From assembly GCA_025201365.1 (NCBI GenBank), contig JAIXMF010000106.1, positions 1 through 38,964 of the forward strand: 38,964 bases of DNA, written 5' to 3'. This document shows, in pieces, positions 11,707 to 22,860 of the stretch; positions within the stretch are counted from its first letter, which is position 1, and every line of letters starts with the position of its first letter. A model generated the notes under the pieces. The model saw only the letters and a list, made by a program, of their open reading frames with translations, had not been told where the DNA came from and searched no databases. A program made the position numbers and the translations under genes. Origin of the DNA: Syncephalis plumigaleata. Lineage: Eukaryota; Zoopagomycota; Zoopagomycetes; Zoopagales; Piptocephalidaceae.

Positions 11707-12677
11707 TTATTTCGATAAGAGTTCATAGAATTCGGTTTCTTGATAGACTTTACCAAAATAATGCGATGCAATATCATTACTCATATCAATGTATGCGTCA
11801 AGATTGCTTTTACCTATGCGAGGTAGATTTAATATACTCATTCGTGTATTTCATAGTAATCATCTCGTATACCGTTACCTACCGGCGTCATTGTCATCGG
11901 CATCAGCATCAGCATCATTGCGTGCACTATTAATCAATGGCGGATAACTGGGAGGAGGTGCCAACCATGTTTGCGTTACGACATCTAGCTATAATTAATG
12001 TTAGCATAGTAGGCTAATCACTTGTCGTTCCAATCTTACCATATGAGATCGATCTGATGAAAAATGGCCTATATAATCGATGGCCGATACTACGCGAAAT
12101 TGTCTTTCGTATAATTAGCAAAAGACTTGTTATCGTTTAATGTCGGACTAATTATCACTATGCCACCCTACCGTTGGAAATCCTCAGCTAAGGTGATATC
12201 CGGTCTAAATACCATGCTCATATACTCATTCCACGAACAAGGAAATGGTAATATCGCGTCGAAATCATACACCATGTAGCTGAACATATGATGTAAGATA
12301 AGTTACAATGCGGATTTCCTCTAGCTTACCCGCTACTCGTATATTCAATAAGAATGACGTGATAATCCTAACTATCAATTAGCGGGCAATATCCATACAC
12401 ACAGGCGATATCAACGACTAGTTACCCATACAACCAGGGTGCTATCATCCTTAGAGGCTGCCTGACCCCATAACGGCACCTATGACAGGTTAATTAGGGA
12501 TAGCTCATGCTTCGTCACGCATAAAGGTATATTTACCGCGCGACGTTTATTAGAGATAAAGACTACGCTCGTCTTGCTTTCGGGTTTAACCGCTAATAGT
12601 TGCTTCGCCAATAAATATATATTCTCCTCGCAGTATTGTTTCGTGTATTGACAAGCATTGCGAGTTAGAATGGTCAT
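11707..12677 (-). CDS. NTAQ1: Protein N-terminal glutamine amidohydrolase
   Basis: Seven exons on the minus strand: 12677-12537, 12479-12426, 12367-12330, 12279-12172, 12103-12040, 11988-11883 and 11813-11707. Introns are 50-69 bases and all junctions are in phase. The product is 205 residues, the same length as human NTAQ1. The enzyme deamidates N-terminal Gln to Glu, feeding proteins into the Arg/N-degron pathway. The catalytic triad is intact: Cys16 in YCEEN, His68 in WDYHV and Asp83 in VYDFD. Other family landmarks are VFISN, LPFPC, SSDRSHM and APPPSYP. An Asp/Ala/Asn-rich insert, encoded by GATGCT-like repeats, lies before the last exon. The ATG at 12677 is the first in frame; the open frame above it starts only with TTG. 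Confidence 0.95.
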
Positions 12678-12951
12678 GTTGTAAAGTGAGACTAGCAATT
12701 AACAGTGGTAAAACAATGGAGACAAAAGGCGATTAATTAGAATGAAAAATCCTGTAAACGATTAGGTAGTCATAAAAAGTGTAGTAACTGCTTGTGATGC
12801 AATCCATATTTACTATAAGCCATTATCATTCCATTAGGAAGGTTACTAGATGATCACGCCTACTACTATTGTACAGTATTGTGTATATCATTACATGTAA
12901 AAACTTTATTAATGGAATCCTATGTAGAATAAATGAAATATTTGCCATTCA

Positions 12952-14277
12952 TCATAGCTTGCTGTTTATTATCCTATATTGATCACTAGTCATAATTTTC
13001 AGTATCATATTAGGCGATGCAGTATTACTCATTGAATCTCCTAGCTCTTCTAAGGCTTGTCGTTGCGTTTCGTACTGCTGAAACTGACTAGCTAAGGAAG
13101 AATGCTTTTGTTTAAATTCCGTACTTAGTATACGATTGAAAATTGAAAATAATTTGATAATAAATTTGCCAGTTTGTCTAACATCACGCGTAAAAGAATC
13201 AAGAATTACTGCCAGCCTAGGTGATAATAAAGACAAATTAGGATCGGTCATTAGGGCATTGTAATCCTCGCAAATAATGACACGATCAAAGTTAATGAGC
13301 TTGACGTCATATATGTGACCTATAGGATCTGCAGAAACAATAATATCTATTATGATATTGGTTAGGCTTGTTCATATAATAATAGCAATGACTTACGATC
13401 TTGTCCAATGCTGTTGTAGACTACTCCTATTTCATTAAGTGATGCAATGTCTAAACAATATTATTATTAACGTTAGTATGCGAACTGTTACCATTAGTAA
13501 AATGCCTACCACCCATTATCCGAGCAATCACATTCGGCATTTGCTTAGCTATGGCAAATGTAGGAGTTCGCCTAAGATAAGCTTTCATAGTAATATACTT
13601 GTCAGGCGAATCAAGCACAAAGCATCCCATTTCTCTATCTGCCGTTTGAGCATTATCAATACGCCTAAGTAAAATGGCATCTAATTTCTGCCTTTGCCAT
13701 GGATCATTTATTCTCTCAACATACTAAAGAATGGCAATAACAACAATGGTAGCGTGAGTTAATGATATCAATTATTATAGCTGTAACTTACATTATAGAA
13801 TCTCTTTGCATTTGCGTATTTGTCTCTTCCCTTGTAGCATACTACAAGTACCTTGTTATTGCCTAGCCTCATTCCCATTTGGTGTCGGTAAACTCTAGGA
13901 TGTCTTGTTCACTTCATCGGTTTAAATTTGTATTTTCCGGAGAAATGAATAAATATATCCTTCTTGTTCGAACCTAATTCTGTATGGATAATCATTCTCT
14001 CTGGTGATTGAGATTGTGGCATATATTGTAATTGTCGATTGTTATTCGGATGTGTCAGAAATATTGGCGTTGCTACATTATTCCAGTTATTGCTTCCAGA
14101 TTGCACATTAGTATTTGGCTGTTGATTCCATTGCTGTGCTGTCATTTGTATTTGATTCGGATTGTTATTGGTGAATGGAGATGGTGTACTCCACATATCC
14201 GTGCCATTTGTGTGATGGGATAGCATCATGCACACACACAGTGTGATAGCAGATAATGAAGTCGTGCTGTATCTCAT
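12952..14277 (-). pseudogene. Secreted kinase-like protein, copy A, with in-frame TGA
   Basis: Four exons: 14277-13792, 13723-13510, 13450-13397 and 13346-12952 (introns 68, 59 and 50 bases). They match copy B exon for exon in phase. A 25-residue signal peptide (MRYSTTSLSAITLCVCMMLS) is followed by an Asn/Gln-rich linker and then a domain I read as a degenerate protein kinase. GVVYNSIGQDHIIV sits where kinases have the HRD catalytic loop, and VKLINFDR where they have the DFG segment. None of the catalytic Asp residues is kept. Exon 1 holds a TGA at 13911-13909, exactly at a Trp codon of copy B; everything after it is still open and spliceable. This is either a recent nonsense mutation, a read-through codon or a base error. 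The terminal stop is a TGA TGA pair. Without read-through only a secreted stub of about 122 residues is made. Confidence 0.6.
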
Positions 14278-14603
14278 GATTATCCTGGTCGAGTAACTTG
14301 TTGATATGTCATTAATAAATTCGATTCTTGTAGTCACACTTGTGCTGATCTATATCTACGACTAGTGCAGTGTATTGCGTATACTAAATGGGATGGCTTT
14401 AACGTGTAGTTCCATGAACAGACTTGACTACGATAAAAAGAAAAAGAAGAAAGCGTACACTACTATCGATAGTCAAGTGTTGACATTTTTATCATCCATT
14501 TATAGCTGTAGATACAATGATGGAGGTTATTCTATTTCAATGACACGTGTAGTCCATACAAACACTCATAGGTCGTGTACCATATTTGAACTGAATCATG
14601 GTT
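14071..14603 (-). repeat. Copy A of the duplicated leader and promoter block
   Basis: This block matches 16338-16870 at a constant offset of 2267 bases. About nine bases in ten agree from 14071 to about 14400 (linker, signal peptide, 5' leader). After a diverged stretch, a 19-base word at 14585-14603 is identical to 16852-16870 at the same offset. Confidence 0.8.
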
Positions 14604-15238
14604 ATGGATAGCTGTTTTTGGATGCTGTATTTAAAATTGCCAACATACTATCCGTTATGATTGTTCTATGAACTATTCGAATGGTAAGAATGGATACATC
14701 TACAAATAAACACAATGTATGATGCAAACAGTTTACATCTTATGGATCGATATCAATCATGGCATAGTAAAAGCCCAGTATCAGATAGTGATAACTAGTG
14801 CCATTAAGATAGCATTTCTAAGGAAGTGACAATGATTTCCTATGGACTTGAGCTGTATTACGGCGATGAGTAACTATTTGTTTGTCCTCTACTATATAAA
14901 TCATTTCTCCATATCCATCTATTTATAAGTTGATGTTGCTTAGGCATACCGAATGAACTGACAAGTGGTACTACCAATGATGGTTGGAATAGATCACTCG
15001 TGTCTATGCAAACTAGTGTTGCTTGTATTGCAATGAATTGATCATTAAGCAGTCGTACATCACATGAAATATCAATCTGTCAGTATGGGTCAACATTGTC
15101 ACTGGAATGATGATCGATTAAACAATCAAACATCTCTTATAATGATAGGTTAATGTGAATGCAATAACAAAGCTATTTATTATGATGTATCAATAGTCTA
15201 GTCATCATTATAATGAATGATAGCAGCCTGTCGTCTAT
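14604..15238. other. Spacer between kinase-like copies A and B
   Basis: AT-rich. I see no open frame of interest, no RNA gene and no transposon ends. It must contain the 3' end of copy B and the upstream promoter of copy A. Confidence 0.5.
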
Positions 15239-16544
15239 TTAGTTATTCCTAATGGCCGGCGTTGCTATTATGTTGTAATAATTTTTGTATATGAAATTAA
15301 ACAGCATCAAAGGCTTTTGGGCCTTGTCCATCGCTTCTTTTAACTCCTTCAAACTTTTACATTGCGCATTATATAGCTCCACTTGACCAGCTAGGGCAGG
15401 GTCGGTGATGTTGAATTTTTCGTTTAGTATACCACGATAGGCGGAAAAAAGGTTATCGATGAGTCCAGCCGTTTGCTTAATGTCTTTCAGGTAAGTTTTA
15501 GAAATCAAGTCTAACACTTCTTTATCTTGGTAAATCTGTCCATTGGTCATACTCTTTGCAAATGCTCTAAAGACAAGTGAACGATCAAAGTTGATCAGCT
15601 TGATATCATTTACGTTATTCTTCTTATCAGCAGAAACCATAATATCTATCATGGTATTGGTTAGGCTTGTTCATATAATAAAAAGCAATGACTTACGATC
15701 TCCTCCAATGCTATTATAGGCAACGCCTATATCGTTAAGATATGCAACGGCTAAAGCATATTATGGTTAACATTATTAGTATTCAAACTGTTGCTACTAT
15801 TGATATACATACTATCCATTATATGAGCAACTATGTTTGGTAGTTGTTTAGCCGCAGTAAATGTAGGGTTTCGCGTAAGGAAAGCTCTCAAGGTAGTGTA
15901 TTCACGATGTAATTCAAACACAAAACATCCCACTTCTTTGTTTGCCGACTGAGCATGAGCCGTAAGTTTCAGTAAAATACTACTTAATTTGCTTTTGTCC
16001 ACTTCATTCGTCATTCCCTCAACATACTAAATAGTGATGTGAGCTCATGTCATTTTACGGTATAGCTGTAGCTACTTACATCATAAAAATCTTTAACTCT
16101 TTGGTATTTCTCGTTTCCCTTGTAGCATATGACAAGGAAATTCTGTCCCTTCCATGTCGGTTTCATTTGATATTGCATATGCCTAGAGAACTTTGACCAT
16201 TCCAATGATGCAAATCTGTACTTTCCGGAGAAATGTATAGTAACATGATCCCATTTTTTTGGATATGTTGTCGTATGTATAATCAGTCTCTCCGATGATT
16301 GAGATTGTTTTTGATTGTTGTTTGTATGCATTGGAGTAGCTACATTATTCCAGTTGTTGCTTCCAAATTGCATATTAGTATTTGGCTGTTGATGCCATTG
16401 CTGTCCTGCCATTTGTATTTGATTCGGATTGTTGTTGGTGAATGGAGATGGTGTACTCCACATATCCGTGCCATTGGTGCGATGAGATAGCATCATGCAC
16501 ACACACAGTGTGATTGCAGATAATGAAGTCGTGCTGTATTTCAT
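15239..16544 (-). CDS. Secreted pseudokinase-like protein, copy B
   Basis: Four exons: 16544-16080, 16026-15813, 15750-15697 and 15645-15239, with introns of 53, 62 and 51 bases, give 379 residues. There is a signal peptide of about 25 residues (ending SHRTNG), then an Asn/Gln-rich linker to about residue 80. The rest resembles a kinase fold. VICYKG may be the beta-3 Lys strand; GCFVFELHREYTTLRAFL resembles the hinge and helix D; helix E (LPNIVAHIMD) leads into GVAYNSIGGDHIMV in place of the catalytic loop; IKLINFDRS stands in place of DFG; KDIKQTAGLIDNLF may be helix F. HRD, the loop Asn and DFG Asp are all replaced, so catalysis by the usual mechanism is not expected. Export from the cell is predicted. 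The kinase relationship is my inference from spacing and pattern, not a database match. The ATG directly precedes the signal peptide. Confidence 0.72.
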
Positions 16545-16870
16545 GATTATTCCGGTTGAGTAACTTGTTGATATGTCGTCAATAAACTCGATTCTTGTAA
16601 CCGCACTTGTGTTGATCTATATCTACGACTAGTGTAGTGTATTGCGTATACTAAACGAAATGGTTTTAACGTGTAGTTCTATGAGGAGACTTGACTACGG
16701 CAAACTGAAGAGAGGAAAACACGAATTGTTATTGAAAAGTGGCTATCAGAGCATTAAAAAACGTATATTTATACTAATGGATATGATAGTATGATATCAA
16801 TGTTTTATCATAACACATGCTATCCATAAATGTACGCATGTTATTGCCACATTTGAACTGAATCATGGTT
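16338..16870 (-). repeat. Copy B of the duplicated leader and promoter block
   Basis: Partner of 14071-14603 at a constant offset of 2267 bases, so the duplication reached at least 320 bases upstream of the start codon. Confidence 0.8.
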
Positions 16871-17245
16871 GTATACATGCGTGCAAACAAAGCATCTGGT
16901 AAAAGAGAATTGAAAATGGAATATAATCGGTGTGTTTTTGATACAATGCTTCATCAAGCCATTCAAACTGATAGCAAAACTTGTGACTAGTTAGCGTTGT
17001 CATCCATAAAAGTACATACTTGCATGTGCTATTGACCAAGATTATAATCGCAACCGATATGTTTCATCAATGCAAATAGATGGCTAAAGAAACTAGTTTG
17101 CTTATTCCATCAGATTGAATGAGTAGATACCAGAAGGGGTAGGATTCAACATTTTTTGTTTCATCAATGCAAATAAATGGCTGGAGCAAAGTAGAAACAG
17201 TTGCTTGTTTGTTCGCTTTTATCGTTTATGTAAAGACGTTAACGA
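16545..17245. other. Spacer between copy B and the ABC transporter
   Basis: It holds the copy B promoter (duplicated block to 16870) and the ABC gene 3' end. A 26-base segment at 17060-17085 recurs at 17157-17182 with one mismatch. Shorter related words (ATCCATAAA-GTAC) recur at about 16829 and 17003. No gene is seen. Confidence 0.55.
17060..17182. repeat. 26-base direct repeat, 97 bases apart
   Basis: TGTTTCATCAATGCAAATAG at 17060 recurs at 17157 with a single A/G change, and both copies continue with ATGGCT. Confidence 0.75.
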
Positions 17246-20200
17246 TTATCTGTCGTTTATTAGACGTTCATTGCGATGATTATGCGATAAAGCGAGCAGT
17301 TGTTCGAATTCACCCGATCTCTCGCATAAATGACGAAATAAACTATCCGATCTGTTAATCAAAGCAGATGGTGTGTCAAATTCGATGAGACGTCCCGAAT
17401 CTAAATTGATTAATTAATTAATTAGATTGAATTGCTATTTTATATAAAATTGTATGCAACAAACCTAGTACTAGAACACGGTCAAATTCAATAATTGAGC
17501 GTAGACGATGTGCAATACATAGGATGGTCGATTGTGTGAATTCCTTACGAATCGTTTGCTGTACTAAATTATCCGTATCAAAATCAGCATTTGACGTGGC
17601 TTCATCTAGAACGATCAGCTGACAAATACATTTAGCTTTTTTTGCTCTACATTAATGGAACATAATTACCTTGCTATTACGTAGTAATGCTCGAGCTAGG
17701 GCTAGCAATTGACGCTGGCCCCGACTCAAGTTATCGCCATTCTCGGTGACAGGTGCGTCCAAATGACTAATGTTAATCGGTCGAGCCATTTCATCACTGA
17801 TACTGGACAAGTGACAGCGTCGAAGCGCATTCCAGATTTCATGATCGCTATGTCGCGAGAATGGATCGAGATTAGAGCGGATGGTTCCGCTGAAAAGCAT
17901 GAGATTCTGCGGGACGATCGTTAACCGCGAACGTAGATCATGTAGACCAATTTGACTGATATCAATGTTGTCGATAATTATTTTACCAGCCATAGCTTCG
18001 ACAAATCGAAAAAGAGCAGCGGATAGCGTGGATTTACCGGCGCCTATCATTTGTATAATGATAAATAAAGGGTTAAATAGAGCTAGACGAATAAATTTGC
18101 CACGCTTACCCGTTCGACCAACGATGCCAACACGTTCACCGGGATAGACCGTAAATGTGACATCTCGAATCACTGGACTTAGATTGGGCGCGTATTGGAC
18201 GAACAGATGCTCCACCGATAAATTGCCGTACATTGGCCACTATAAGCGTGAGATTAGTTCAGACGACGGGTGATGGATAGTTTGTGCGTGTGTGTGCGTG
18301 CTATCCTATTTATCTATTTATCTATTCATCTATTTTGCCAACTTACATCATCAGGTGGACGATTATTGTCGATGATCTCGGGCGATTCTTGTTCAATATT
18401 GGAGTACTCGAGTATTCGTTCTACAGAATTCATGGTAATCTCCGTTTTACTATAATTTTGGACGACATACTGCATATTCATGTTAGCCCGTGGTTATACC
18501 CTACTTTTATGACGTACACTGGCGCTTTCGGAGAACATGAGCGCATAGGACATGATATATCCGGCAACACTAGCGCTTACATAGCTGTGATAGATGACGA
18601 TAAATATCGCCGTGAATAGGACGACAAACGAGGCAATCCACCCGATTAGATTTAACATCCACTGAGTGGACATACCAAGTAGGTAGACCGGCCTGTTCAT
18701 GGCATCGATACATTCGATAGTTTGTGCCGTGAACCATTTCTGCATACCAAACGCACGAATGGTGGTGATTCCCCTACACACACTGTAGTGTTAATGATAA
18801 TAATAATAATAATAAGTGCTCAAATCTATGATGTTTGATAAGTACTTTAACATTTCCGCTGTCTGCACGAGAAAGGGTGATCGCGAGATGGACTCAATGC
18901 GCTTGATACTACGAGATGCCTTCAAATAATAATTAATCATCAATACATAGGTGATACCTACGGGCAAGTGTATTGAATGCATCAGGGTAAAGAAGTGGCG
19001 TTTTTTTGTTGCAATAGCTTACCGATTATCAAACTAATTGGTAGGAATTTCGGTAGTACCGCGGCAATGACACCTAGCTGAAATACAATGTCGCCAACAC
19101 CCGATATGAGAAAGAATAAATGAGTCGGCAAATCCTGATCGATAGAGTTGATGTCGGTGCTGAACCGATTCATAATGCGTCCGACCGGTGTTTTACCAAT
19201 AAACGTGATGGTCGCTCGTTTTATGCTAAGTATGAGTCTTTCGTGCAAACTATAACTTGCCCTGAGTGCTGCCAAATAGGTGAGGAAATGCGGCAGTCCG
19301 ATAAGAAGCAAGACCAGAAGAGTCAGTATAAAGTAGACGAGGAAATGCAGGCCATTATACTCCACGGTGGAATTCTTGTCTGTCCACACGCTAAGCCAGT
19401 AATTCTGAATGGCGAACATTAGCTCGTATAGCATGTAAACGAGTATAATCGCCATCCAGAGGCGTAGCCGCCACTCGAGCTGAAATAGGCCCAGTACACC
19501 TTTCGGGAAATGCCACCTTCAGCGTAAGTTTCATCGCTATCGACAAATCTACCATTAATGTAGGTAAAGTCTTGATTATCGATGGCGAAGAGCGCATTAC
19601 TTTCTATTTCGCAATTGTCCACGGATGGTGCCCCCGCTGTAACGCTTGACATGGCGTTGAACGGCGGCTGTTGCACCGAGTTCACGAATGACGAAGTACG
19701 CTCAATGGATATCGAGGCGTCATCGTAGAGTAAAAGCGCTTTGATTAGCACTTCCGAGGCCGGTCCTTGCTCGACAACACGTCCCTTATCCAATAAGACG
19801 GCGAATGCAGCATCGTGCATACCCATATCAACGTGGTGGGTCACTAGGATACAAGTACGATCTCGCATCAATGGTCCCAGAATACACTTGTCCATGATGT
19901 GTTTGGCGGTGGATGCATCAGAGCGGAAAGACAATCGTCCATGATTACATGTTTAGCATGACTGTAGACGGCTCGAGCAATAGCGATACGCTGACGTAGT
20001 CCATTCGCCAGCATTGCTCCCACGTCACCCACTTGCGTTGCATCACCCGCATCCAAGCTTTCCAAGTCTCTTTCTAGGCCACAAGCGTACACAACTTGAA
20101 TGTATCGTTGACTGTCGTAAGACTGTCCAAACAGAATGTTATCACGAATTGATACATTTTGTAGCCATACCTGTTGCGCTACATAGGCGATACAACTGCC

Positions 20201-22860
20201 CAACGATCCGGCATCGTCTAGTACGCGTTTCCTACGCGGCAAGAACACTTGCCCACCAGTACATGGCATTTCTGGACAGCATTGGCATTAGTAATGCATA
20301 GAAATGATAATCAGCATCATGATGATGATGATGATGATGATGACGTAAAATGCAATTGATCCTTACCGCCTAATAGCGCCAATAGCAATGACGTCTTACC
20401 ACTACCAATAGGACCGGCGATCACGTTTAGCTTACCAACTTGAAATTCAACGTTGATATTTCTTAGCGTGAATCCGGTGTATCACGCGTACGCTCGATAC
20501 CCATGTAAAACATATTCGAGCTAGCGTTTGACCAGCGAAACTCGCCATTAACAATGGCAATACGGTCGTTTCTTCGTTGATGACCACTATAACTGAAATA
20601 GTCGCTACTTGCGGGAATCTCCGGTTCTGCGAAGAAATCCTCTATTCGTTTGCCGCTCACTTGACATTGTAATACCCAGAAAAGCATATCGGGAAGCTGT
20701 GACATGGCGGAACGCAATGAATTGAACAGGATCATTGTAGTGAATGCCAATGACGGACTAAGTGGCTGATTAAACCCGAGAGCGTAAGCACCGAGTGAAA
20801 CGCAAGTTATTAGCATTGGTCCGCCGTAAACACTTGTGGCAATATAACGAACATAAGATGTCGACGCCAAAGTACTTGTAGCTCCTTTGATCGTGCTTTT
20901 AGTATTTGTCTGCAGAATCTATCCTCCCAAGCTAGATACTTTATCATACGTATCGAGTGTAACATCTAGTAGTGCATTAATATAGACAAATACATATATA
21001 TACATGTACTCTGGCAATTCGTACCTCACTTAGCATGGAAAGTCGCTTGTCGGTCGCTTCGTAGAGTACCTCGTAAATACTTGTTAGTCGCGTCATCACC
21101 ATATTGGATAGGGTGAGTAGGAGTGCAAACACCGCAAGGCCTACTAGTGTTGCCCATCCAATTAACGTCCAAAGGAAGACGATAGTAATAGCAACTTGCA
21201 GCATGCTTCCAATGAGAACGTGCAAATAATTAAGTGCTCGCCTATATTTTGTACATCCACGTTAAGTAGATTGGTCACCGCGCCCGTCGACCATTCGGCC
21301 GTATCACTGACGTCCGAGAAGTTGCTAGTCAGACTCGTGAGCTGGGTAAAACTGCTTCGTGTACTACTGGCGGATGACGAGACGGGGCTCACAGGCTGGC
21401 TAATATTCACTTGTCGACGTAGACCCTTCTGGCAGATCTCATGCGATAAAATTGCCTTAACACGCAAGGAGATATGCTGACCGATAACCGTATTCTGCTG
21501 CTGTATACTTGTCGCTATAAAATCACCGAAGAAAAGACCGGCCACATAGATCCAGACGTGATAGGATGATCCCACGCTAACGGACGACTCGATATACCGA
21601 AGGAATAGCTGAAGCGACAACGGTGTAACGAATACAAATCCACACCAAAATATTACGTAGAGACATTGTTGTAGGATTTGCTTGTAGAATGTCATTAATA
21701 AATTGTAGAGTAATGATCGATTACTAGATTACACGGTCATTATTGTTATTACTATTAATAATCATAATAATCATAAACGCGTCAATAATCGGCAGTGCAC
21801 TCACTGTCTATTGAAATAATGACCAACTGCTTCCGCGGTACGATCACCGGGCATCAGTTCCCACATGTCGGTGTCGGTTAGAACGCGCTTCTTGCCAATC
21901 GCTATCAATGGGGTAATCCAGCCGAATGTCAACGAGTCCAGTAGGGTGGCCGCTTCCTCGAGAGTGGCCACCCTTCCCTCCTCTGTACTTGACGCCGGTT
22001 GTCGTACTAGTAGCAAGCCGATAATTGCAATTTGCGCACCGAGTAAGGGCAACGAAATGAATACATGCTTGCGACTGGTAAATTGCCATTCATACCTCGT
22101 CCAATATAAGATGGTATCTGCTAGTGTACAAATATAGCTGATGACTATTACAATTCGTTGATGTAATGGCAGGTGCAATGGTGCTTCATTCAATACTTGT
22201 AGGAATACCATCGTAGACAGTATTGTTGCATAGCCCTACAACGCGCCAAGGAGACAATGTTAAATATGCGAATATGGTATAAACGCTACTTCTTACCCAT
22301 ACAATGACCGCCATCCAAAGTGATCCTATATCCCATACCGAATGATACTGGAGTGCATGATGGATTAGCATGCCATGGGACGAGCATGCGATGATACAGC
22401 CGGCAACTTGACAAAGATGTGCAACCTCATTTCGATTATTAATCATACTATTGATTTCAAGTATATTTTCTGCAAATAAGGTCAATCTACCACCATTACC
22501 ACTACTGTTACTATGATAATGATGATGACGAATGGGTGATTGAGCTACTTGTCTAAAAAGTGTGGAATGACTACGCTGATTGTCTTCATCGTCACTATCG
22601 CTATCAGTGTCGGAATGATGATGAGGATGACGACGATGATGATTGCTATACGGTTTACGAATACTTCTCGTTTCAAAACCGTGTTGACTAATATCTAATG
22701 CTGTTGACAAAGCATTGGGATACTCTGGTATTTCTGCCGGCAATCGTCGATAATAGCCTTTTCGTAATTTTCTGTAGAAATATAAGCGTCGAATAATTAA
22801 TACAAGAGCGGATAATGAGCTAACAAGAAATGGTATTAAATTTAAAAGTATATCGGCCAT
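17246..22860 (-). pseudogene. ABCC-family (MRP/Ycf1-type) ABC transporter with five frame breaks
   Basis: Twelve exons: 22860-22297, 22235-21805, 21723-21025, 20965-20367, 20271-19023, 18957-18846, 18773-18518, 18469-18347, 18239-18110, 18043-17670, 17618-17465 and 17400-17246. Order: N-terminal TMD0 with a His/Asp-rich insert, TMD1, NBD1, TMD2, NBD2, as in vacuolar glutathione-conjugate pumps. NBD1 has Walker A GPIGSGKT and Walker B VIMDD, but the signature is LANGL instead of LSGGQ and the Q-loop reads AQQ. NBD2 is regular: GRTGAGKST, LSRGQRQL, LIVLDEATS, CIAHRL. The frame shifts by one base within exons near 21240, 20870, 20475, 19920 and 19466. In each case family alignment continues cleanly if one base is missing. 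Exon lengths plus five make exactly 1617 codons. Splice sites are intact and no other stops occur. It is either a recently inactivated gene or carries local assembly errors. Confidence 0.85.
20321..20343 (+). repeat. GAT trinucleotide run inside an ABC transporter intron
   Basis: About seven GAT units lie in the 95-base intron (20272-20366) that interrupts NBD1 just after Walker A. Confidence 0.9.

Noticed and set aside
13439-13672. Plus-strand open frame in copy A
   Set aside because: It lies antisense to exons 2 and 3 and the intron of copy A; the spliced minus-strand model explains the sequence better.
13894-13911. An 18-base GT...AG segment in copy A that would remove the TGA in frame
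   Set aside because: Introns here are 48 bases or longer, and copy B keeps the aligned residues as coding sequence, so a miniature intron is unlikely.
12952-14277. Reassignment of TGA to Trp
   Set aside because: Trp is written TGG throughout, and no other coding exon in the window has an in-frame TGA; a recoded genome would show many.
14032-16490. Plus-strand open frames of 63 codons conserved in both duplicated blocks (14032-14223 and 16299-16490)
   Set aside because: They are antisense to the signal peptide and linker exon of the kinase-like genes. Conservation is explained by the coding strand.
19461-19480. Explaining the ABC frame breaks by very short introns
   Set aside because: Possible GT-AG pairs at the breaks are only about 13-20 bases and would remove residues that align with the ABCC family. 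A single missing base fits the family length exactly at each site checked.
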